DNA of 64,000 nucleotides, taken from contig CM053247.1 of assembly GCA_028583405.1 (NCBI GenBank), forward strand, positions 7,212,058-7,276,057, in the 5' to 3' direction. A program made the position numbers and the translations under genes. Of this stretch, positions 56,024 through 64,000 are shown piece by piece. Origin of the DNA: Pogonophryne albipinna. Taxonomy: Eukaryota > Chordata > Actinopteri > Perciformes > Artedidraconidae. The notes under the pieces were generated by a model, which saw only the letters and a program-made list of their open reading frames with translations, did not search any database and was not told where the DNA came from. Positions within the stretch are counted from its first letter, which is position 1, and each line of letters begins with the position of its first letter.

Positions 56024-58078
56024 TGAATATACTGCTACCTACATACACAGTCGTACATTTTTAAAAACATTTATACTTGGTAACTAGTCTGAACTGTATC
56101 AAGATGTATTATGTGCATGTCTTACATTGTTATCCTAACTTTAGCTTTAGTGTGTGTATCCAGGTTTTAGAAAATGTTGTTGGTATAATCTTTTTTTTAT
56201 TAATTTCACAAATAGCTGTATATTATGATTGTCTGTCAATAAGACTGGGGGAAGGACTACTTGCTTTTTATTTTATCATGACTTTTAGCTTTGATATGAG
56301 GTTGTTCTGTGATTGTTCCACGGATCTATGTGTATATCAGTTTCTGTTTATTTCTCACACTCATCTAGTATTTCACATTATCCTGTTGTCTTTTGTAATG
56401 ATCATTTGTGGCATGTTGCCTATATTTGAGAGCTAAGAGTCGTGTAGGGAGACATGAAGACTGAGGGGTAGGACAACAAAGGTGCAGTAAAGGTCCCCAG
56501 CCAAACCTGGGACCTTTTGGTTATTTGGTTGGCACCATTGAAGCTTAAATGTACAATGTGTAAGATAAGGCCAGCATTTTGGTTTAAAAAATGTCCCACA
56601 CTATCGTGTATGTAATATGTTAGAAAGCTGACGCTATGTTGAAAACTATAATCAAACAAATCTACTAATGCTTAGCAGAGCTTGGTGCAATCTGTCATGT
56701 AATACCACTTTTTATTTTAGAGGCCTTAGTGTCTCACTGTGACGTCCAGTATGCCCTCAGTTCTGAGGACTAAGAAATAGCGTCAATCCAAGGGTTTATC
56801 AATACTGTAATACATCCATGTGTTGTTTTATATTGGATTTAATTAAAGTGGAAGAAAATACACTTTTTATAGATCGGTTAGCTGTAGGGGGATGATGAAC
56901 CGATATTAAGGCCACGCCCCACAACTGCTCGAGCAAATCAAGAGTTGAGCACAGCCACTTGGCTTCTACGTTAGCACCACAGTTTGGCTAGAATTACTAC
57001 TACTAAAACCTAACCATAATACCTTTTATAAATACATTAATGATAGAATTGAGACTTGCTCAATGACACACATTTGTAATTCATGTTTCAGTCAGAGTCA
57101 TCTGCATGTCTGCAGTCACTGTTATTATTACACACAGTTTAAGTTGAATGCAGTTGTGTGAAGCACTTTGGAGTGGGAAACACTGGAGGCCTGCCCCTAC
57201 TCCCCGCCAGATCAGGACACGTTCTGTGGCTACCATAACACAGGCTAACGCCATAAGTAAACATTACAAGATTGCATGGTGTTATTTGATCTGTTCGTTG
57301 AGTTTCATTAGTTTGGCGGAAGTTTCTCTGGGCAAAAGTCAAACTGACAAAGGGCACTTTTATGATTTGATGTTGGCCCTGGGGAATTTTCAGTCATATG
57401 GTCATTTATGATTTAACTATTTCATGGGTTGTGTCTCTTCTGTGAGCATGGTAACAAAGATGAAAAAAGAGTTTAGTATGGTATGAGACTCACTGTTGTA
57501 GACAGTGGAGAATTCTGCAGCAGTCAGCAGAGGACGGTCGTCCTGCTCCCTGTGTACATCTGACTCCCTCTGGTGGAGAGAGGAAGGACTGCATGGAGAC
57601 ACAAAGAGAGAGAGCGAGAGACACAGACACAGATGATAGATGGTTATCACCATACAGGAACATGTTCATTTAGATTATTTTTTAACTATTTCTGACTAAT
57701 AAAATATTATTCAAATGGAGTTATGTTTGTGTATTATTATGCTTGTATATAACATGTTGAAAACTTTTCTACACTAACCAAGACACAAACATTAAAGGGT
57801 ATTTTTGGGGTTTCCCTTTCCTGTAGTGTGTTATATAGCTTTTTGAAAACGCATCGATTGGATTTACTTCCGTAACATACAGTAATTTGACTGCTGGCAG
57901 ACAGGAAACCGGAATGGACCTTCTGCTAACGACAACCGGTTAGTTTGGTAGTTTCTTAATTTCGAGGAAGTCGTCCAGAAACACGTACCAGAAATGACAG
58001 TAACGACTTTGGTTCCCAGAAAGCATCTGGAACCGGTGTTGCAGTATAACTTGAGTCATGACAACTGGCGACATTCTA
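55127..58078 (+). repeat. UGT-containing segmental duplication, copy 2
   Basis: Nearly identical to 12971-15930. The right border is abrupt at CGACATTCTA, where copy 1 continues with its repeat but copy 2 switches to GGCTTGTTTGAGACGAGC. Confidence 0.9.
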
Positions 58079-58960
58079 GGCTTGTTTGAGACGAGCTGCG
58101 GCTCGCCTCGAAAGTAGACGAGAATAGCCGATCGCAGCCGGGGGAGGTCTCAAAAAGCTCGCCTGGAGTCGGACAGCTCGGAGTCGGCTTCGTCTTCTTC
58201 TTCTTCTTCTCTCGGTTATTTGGCGGATTGCAAACAACTTTAAGGTGCATACCGCCACCTCCGGAGTCGGCTTGACTCGGTTTGCATTTATAAAGAATGC
58301 ACACATGATATGTACTAAGTAAATACATTTGTTCCTGCTCAAGATTAGATTCAACTTTATTGTTATTGCACATATTACAGGTACTGAGACAACGAAATGC
58401 AGTTTAGATTCTAACCAGGAGTGCAACAAGCAGTGAAGTGAAAAGTAATGTACACAATAGACAGAATAAAATATAGAATGAATTGAATGATGAATAAACA
58501 GTGAGGGGTATGAATACACTAGATATCAGCCTGTGAGCAGTATGAACAGTGTGTATGAATATGCTAAGATATATAACGAATGAAAACGGTAAGCAGTGCA
58601 AGTATAGTATAAAATATATGGATATTAATTTCATGATGATAAACATTGTGGAACAATGATGAAAAATGTGAATGGAAGTGGCAACGTAAAACTGACACAA
58701 AACAACAACAAACTTTTGCCGAGCCAATTGGAGAGTTTCATCAGCAGCACGGGGTAAAAACCACCAATGCTCAGCTCGAGATACCAGCGAGTCGTTTCCC
58801 ATCAAGCATTTCGCTTCCGCAGCCCGTGGAGAGGAACTGCGCCGCCTCGCCTTGCCTCGCTCTCAAGGCTGCGGGCGTCTTTGTCCCGCGAGATTTCAAC
58901 GTCTCATGTAGGCGGGACTCCAGAGCAAGTCGGACAAAATGACTAACCATCATGCAACCA
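58079..58960. repeat. composite of interspersed repeats
   Basis: Begins GGCTTGTTTGAGACGAGCTG, then a (CTT)n run with a TATTTGGCGGATTGCAAACA tail (58197-58255), then an antisense LINE-like tail AGATTCAACTTTATTGTTAT (58346-58430). These are common fish repeat ends; a single full element is not resolved. Confidence 0.5.
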
Positions 58961-60720
58961 TGGATGTATAATAAGAACTGGATACAGCGTGGGAGGCGGG
59001 GCCTCCCTCATTCATTCCTATGAGAGTTGCTCATTAGCGCATGATGATAAAATGGCCCAACTTTTGAGAGAGTGAAACGTCACAGATTACCCGGCATGCC
59101 TGAGAAGTACCAGTATGTGCGCTCATAGCACATGCGCAACTTTAACCAAAATGCTCGTTCACATCAAGCACGTCAATTTGCGTACACGTAACAGCACCGC
59201 ACGTTCATGACAGCATGGATGGATTTGATATTAACGAGGCGGCAGTTAGCGGCTAGCTAGTAATTATGCAAATATACACATCATTGTTATGTACTTATAT
59301 TACGCTGTAACAGGATCTAGTGATATCCAAGCTAAACAGAGCTTCATTTAGCATGAAAGAATGATTGCACTGTATATATATATAGGGCTATATATACTTA
59401 TAATAATAAGTAATATTAACTTTATTTAATACAACATTTACGGTACAAGATTTAATCATACAGCCCATGTAGTGTGATAATGAATTACAGCAAACCAGAG
59501 CCATATAATAGAAGAGTTACGACATCTTCGTTCACTCCAATGGACCACTTTTTTACAGCAATGGCGGATCGTGGAGCCTCTCAATCGTTCCCCGGAAGTT
59601 AGCGCCAAGGCTAGCAGAGCTGTAGAGTTGCAGCATAGACCGTTCGTGACGGACTTTTAAAGGTAATAAGAAGTTTAAAGATTTATATTGCGGATATTAT
59701 CAGTACATCTGATTCAAATTAACATGTGTATTAAAGGATGTCAGTGGATTATCCCTAAATTAGTAGATTTAGGGAACGTTTACAGATAACAGATCAAGCT
59801 AGGATACCGAATCAAGTTAGCAACACACGTTGAACAGCCTTTTAATTGTAAATTCCGTTCTCTTAATGTCATTTCGTCCAACGTTGTTGAATTAGAGAAG
59901 AGGGGCTTCTAAACGGGATTGTATGCGGGGGTGGAGGGAGTTAAATATTAGATAAATATAACTTTGGTGCGTGTAATAGTGAGTGTTTTTAGCAGAGCCA
60001 TATTGTGTCCTTGTGATTATGTTGATTATTACCTGTCTGTATAATGTTGCAGCTCAGCTGATTTTGGATTGATGGCAAAGGGAGAGGGACTTAAGTGAGA
60101 GTGAAAACACAAGGTAAGTTTAATACTACTGTTTTATATAAGTAAGCATACTAAACATGTATTCTATCACTGTATTATATAAGTAATCTTGTTAGTAACC
60201 TACTGTATGGCAGGTGGAGGGGCAGTGATGTTACAGGTGGAGGAGCAAAACTGCAAGACTGCAAACTCACAAGACAGAGAAATCGAAGTATGTTCTCCAG
60301 AGAAGAGGTTGATTTCACTTCAATTTGTTCATATTTTCTAAAGATGTGGAAATGGCACAAAAAAAAACTTGAGAGCTGTAACCAAGACAACTGTAACAAC
60401 ATGAGTAGAGAGCCACCAAGGTTTTTCAAGTCCCTCTCTTACTCCATTTTGCCAACCCAAACTTCCAGGTACATGACGGGACACCTTGCTTGTTTTTGTT
60501 GTTTGCGCTCCTCTGGCTGGGTGCTGGCAGGTGGAGGGCAGTGATCCCTTCCCTTCTTCCCTCAATCTTTGAGACTAATGTAAGTAGAAGACATGGCAGT
60601 GTAAATGTTCGAACATTTAAAATATTATACCACTTAAAAATAAGAAATATTACTTTTGTTACTAAGAGTTCATACGTATTATACCTGTGTCACCTTTCAC
60701 ACTATCGCTGTGATCATGAG
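58961..60720. other. repeat-rich, no gene seen
   Basis: CATGGATGTATAATAAGAA at 58962 also occurs inside the hAT element at 21253. The block at 59495-59580 parallels 21995-22070 and may be one end of a P-type element. The short frames at 60175-60560 have no domain. Confidence 0.4.
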
Positions 60721-61501
60721 CTATGGGCTTTGTAGATACAGGTCCCGGGGTGAAGCCTCTGCTCTCAGCCTAGTCTTGCACTTTTTTGTCTTGACAAACT
60801 GGTCTGCATCAAAATGTGCCTGCGGAGTGACTTGAGTTACTTCACACACAGAACAACTCAGTTTTGTCTGCCCACATACATATTCCATAGTGGTTGAATA
60901 CACAGTATTAGGAAACACTTTATACTTACTGGACATGTTATACTCATTACATACTGTATATAAAATATGACCAAGAATGTGAGACAACTTTATAGAAATT
61001 CATATCACATCTGTTACTGATGCCATTTGTCATACTTTGTTAAACTCACAAATAATAAAGTTCCATAACTTCAGTTGGGAACAGAGACCACACCTTATCT
61101 CCCCAAGGCAATTTCCCATCCAATAGGTGTGCTATATAGGTGTGTATAACCCTTTCTCCTGTCTGTTACTCCCTCTTTCAGCACAAGAACCAGAGGGGGA
61201 TTCAATGGAGCCTGAATACCTGCACTGAGACCCTCACCCTGCACCCTGAGTCTCAACTCTCAGTGTTTTTCAAGCCTTTCCCTGTTTTTTTGTATTAAAC
61301 AAAACATTAAGCTTTCCCAATGGTGTGGTTTTCGTTTTGTGAAAAAGTGCAAATGCAGTGTTTGTATATAAATCACATATTTTTTTGCTGTTGGTCGTGA
61401 AATTGCTCCTGCTTCCTCCGCTCTGTGTCAGTGGGGAAGCCGTACATTCGTACTCCTTTCTCTGAGCGATTGGAGCATCCCCAGGCAGCACACCAAACCA
61501 T
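60721..61501 (-). pseudogene. third P-element (THAP) remnant
   Basis: The minus-strand ATG at 61501 in a strong start context (GCCACCATGG) begins a THAP zinc finger: MVWCAAWGCSNRSEKGVRMY, then a GFPTDTERRK stretch, closed by a stop near 61373. About 540 bp further on, 60721-60835 has the second half of a THAP domain (AHFDADQFVKTKK, TRLRAEASP). No catalytic domain follows. The N-terminal half is close to that of the 22-25 kb copy but is not interrupted by a hAT insertion. Confidence 0.7.
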
Positions 61502-61808
61502 GGTGGCGACTAGGAGGCAGCACAGCAAACCAGGACAACACGGAGGAAAAGGCACAGACAAACTGCTATGATATATGCTATTCAATGTTTATTGAATTCC
61601 ATGTATTTGCAATGGATGTTCCTAAAACAACACATTTAACATCATCATCATGCTGCTGCTGCTGCTGCTAGTCCTTTGATAGTCACCTGTCGGTCTCCTG
61701 TCCTTTCTGAAAGCCATAAAGATGACATTAGTCATTTAGATAACTTGTGTCCTCAATTACCATGGGATTACTGAAACTACCATGAGTTTAAGAAAATGGT
61801 AGACATTA
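61502..61808. other. no gene seen
   Basis: AT-rich with a short (GCT)n run at 61651-61669. Confidence 0.35.
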
Positions 61809-63049
61809 ATCTAATCCAGGGGTCTCCAACACGTCGATCGCGAGCTACCGGTAGCTCGCGGGCAGCTTTTCAGTAGCTCGCCGCTCGATTATCGATTATA
61901 GCGTAGTAACGTTGCTTCTTGATTTTTCATTGTTTTTATTTTAGAATTGTTTCTGTCACACAAATATAAAATTGGTCCGTGACGCAGAGATCAAGGAGCA
62001 GATGTGACAGCGGCATAGCGACACCACACATGGAGCAGTCTGCTTTATCCAGCAGCAGCACCAGTCCAGAACCAACAGCAGAATGGCCCGCTCTGAATCA
62101 GTCCGCGTCGCTGCGGCTCAGAGACTGTTAGTGTATTCTAGAACCCTGAAGGCAGGAGAGACTGAAAAGAGTCATGGGAAGCTTATAAAAGTTAACAGCA
62201 TTTAATTACACAAAAGATGCGGTGGTGTACAAAATGAAATGTGCGAGTGGAGGTGCTCTCCTCATCCGACCGGTCAGTCCAGGTCAGCAGGTAGAAGAGG
62301 TCAATTATTGGCTTGCTCTTCCTGTTGTCATCTGAGGTCTTCTCCTATTGGCCGGCGTCGTCGGGGGGCGGGTCCAATGCAATTCCTGCCTTTTTCCGTT
62401 GTTAAATTATATCATTCTGGTGTCTGTGGTTATTTAAACATTCCCTAATAAACGTTATTCAGCGGTAATAAATGAGTGCTAAACCCAGTGTGCTCGGTGT
62501 ACAACATCACATGTCATTTCACCTTTGATTCACGGTTTGAAAATGCAGCATTTCGCCACATGCTAATGCTAACCGGAAGTGAATAATTTTCAGAATAAAA
62601 GTATTAAGTTAATAGTTAGTGAACTTCCGGTTTTTCAGAATAAAACGGATTTAAATTAAATTGTGTATTTAATTCAAATTACGCCATATCAACATTGATT
62701 TTAATTTCTAACAAGACATACAGGGAGGGATTTGTGTTTTTTGAAAAACACTCGTTATCGTCATGTCAGGTTTTTGGTGGATTCAATCAAGTCTTGGATT
62801 GCAGAGTATGAATGTCCTCTTGCTATTTTCAGTTGATAAATACGTCTGTAAAGTTTGTGAAGGCAGGAGGAAAGCTTCCGCAATCACCGTCTCCTCTCCA
62901 TTCCTCCAAACCCCGCCCCTCCTGAAAAATAATGAGTGACAGGCTGATAGTGACCCGATAGAAACTTTATTATTCACTTAATCACTGATTGAGATGATGA
63001 AGATAACTTAATCTCATACATTCATGGGATTTATGTAACAGTAACGGCT

Positions 63050-63366
63050 CCTACACACGGCGGCGTCCGTTGTCGCCTGCCGGCGGGGGGGGCTGAAACT
63101 CGACCAACAACCAATCACATGAATCTCCCGCCCCAGACACACAAGCACGCGGTTTGATTGGCTAGAGCTTGTACTGGCATATGATTCGATTGGCTGACGC
63201 CTCCGTCGAGGCGGCAAAAGTAGAACATTGCTCTACTTTTGCAGCGAGCACCGCGAGAGAAGCTACGCTTTGCTCCCACAATGCAGTTCGGCGAATCGTG
63301 ACGTCACCCCATTCAAAGTGAATGGGCAGAAGCGTTGAAGCGGCAACGCACGCCGCCGTGTGTAGG
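63050..63366. mobile_element. 317 bp MITE
   Basis: CCTACACACGGCGGCGT and ACGCCGCCGTGTGTAGG are perfect 17 bp inverted ends. There is no coding and no clear target duplication. Confidence 0.75.
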
Positions 63367-63672
63367 CTCCATAAGACAGAGAATGTAAGTGTGCACCCAC
63401 ATGCAGTATTTTTGTTTGTATATGCTATTGTAAATACTCCTGTTGTCTGCTGTGTTCAGACTCAAGTCCTGTGTGTGATGCCACATTCAGGACATTCAGT
63501 GTCCTTTTTTTAACAGAAGACCGTTGCTAGAAGCTGCAGCTAGACTGCAGAAGCATTATTTTTTTGTTTTTGAGGATGGAACAACTTCACACACAGATAT
63601 AGGGAGGCTAGACCTATACAATTCATTTATTTTGGTTTATAATTTAATGTCAAGACGAAGAAGAAGAAGAAG

Positions 63673-64000
63673 ATGTCTGAACTGTTCAGTGTCAATCCTG
63701 TGGAGATGGAGATGGAGGTTATAAATCTCCAAAATCATGTTCAGCTTAAGTCTCAGCAAAACTCACAACATTTCTGGAGCCTTGTAGACCCAGAAAACTA
63801 TAAGAACATTCACCAAGCAGCACTGAACACGTCTGCTTTATTTGGTTCTGTTCTACAAACCTTTGTGAAGCAGCTTTTTCTGACATGAATGAAATCTAAA
63901 TACAGAACAAGACCGACTGATGAACATGTAAATGACTCTATTAGAGTGAACCTAAGTGGGTACACTCCAGCATACACCTCTATGGTGGACTCCATGCAGC
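63673..64000 (+). pseudogene. hAT transposase C-terminal remnant (GTF2I-repeat-protein-like family)
   Basis: The frame reads MEMEVINLQNHVQLKS, then a segment with ALFGSVLQTFVKQLF, a shift with stop at 63886, and then a continuation KSKYRTRPTDEHVNDSIRV and SGYTPAYTSMVDSMQ to the window edge. This order matches the C-terminal dimerisation region of hAT transposases of the type domesticated in GTF2IRD2-like genes. It is broken and lacks the upstream DDE core. Confidence 0.6.

Larger units (their letters stand above)
61817..64000 (+). mobile_element. hAT element, left end and part of interior, running off the window
   Basis: CAGGGGTCTCCAACACGTCG at 61817, with GCGAGCTACCGGTAGCTCGC just inside, is a typical hAT (Charlie-group) terminus in vertebrates. 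The 8 bp before it is ATCTAATC; the matching copy should lie beyond 64000. The interior contains a MITE at 63050-63366 and a transposase C-terminal remnant. Confidence 0.7.

Overview
The window is nuclear DNA from a ray-finned fish, most likely a percomorph teleost. The evidence is spliced genes with GT/AG introns, a single-coding-exon UDP-glucuronosyltransferase of the fish UGT5 type, a sh2d3c-like NSP-family gene, and a dense set of typical teleost mobile elements (hAT MITEs, TTAA-target elements, an L2-type LINE with a (TTGCC)n tail, Ty3/gypsy, DIRS-like, ERV and P-element/THAP remnants). Nothing prokaryotic is present. All family names come from reading motifs; no database search was possible.

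Layout. 1-2.56 kb (-): two exons of an unrecognised Cys/His-rich protein gene with two 1-base frame breaks, running off the left edge; a three-copy ~110 bp repeat sits on its start. 2.9-7.7 kb: repeats and AT-rich DNA, including a hAT MITE with a perfect 8 bp target duplication (3793-4395). 7.88-11.17 kb (-): a coiled-coil ORF split by two TTAA-target elements that abut at one shared TTAA (8075-10127 and 10132-10946). 12.06-13.87 kb (+): a small hAT MITE followed by an intact UGT gene. 15.6-16.2 kb: a repeat that recurs inverted at 27 kb. 16.8-21.0 kb (-): a Ty3/gypsy element with its 3' LTR, frameshifted, with no 5' LTR recognised. 21.04-21.99 kb: a hAT element carrying a tRNA-like segment. 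22.4-26.2 kb (-): P-element (THAP) transposase remnants; a hAT element carrying an L2 tail is inserted in the THAP exon. 27.5-36.0 kb: a MITE fragment, DIRS-like and ERV remnants, then a higher-order tandem repeat entering an 830-base assembly gap (36023-36852). 37.2-40.65 kb (-): three exons of the sh2d3c-like gene. 40.85-45.73 kb: a TTAA MITE split by a 4051 bp hAT-like element. 46.6-49.84 kb (+): a nearly full-length L2-type LINE. 51.79-53.0 kb: a hAT MITE with internal GAGTC-rich arrays. 54.44-56.02 kb (+): a second UGT copy with two frameshifts. 58.1-64 kb: further repeats, a third THAP remnant, and a hAT element running off the right edge.

How it fits together. The host genes are the UGT pair, the sh2d3c-like gene and perhaps the gene at the left edge. 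The rest is mostly layered transposon insertions whose order can be read from target duplications. The two UGT copies share a nearly identical ~2.95 kb block (12971-15930 and 55127-58078) that begins inside the coding exon. Upstream of it they are clearly diverged, which points to gene conversion or recombination. UGT copy 1 looks functional; copy 2 as assembled is not.
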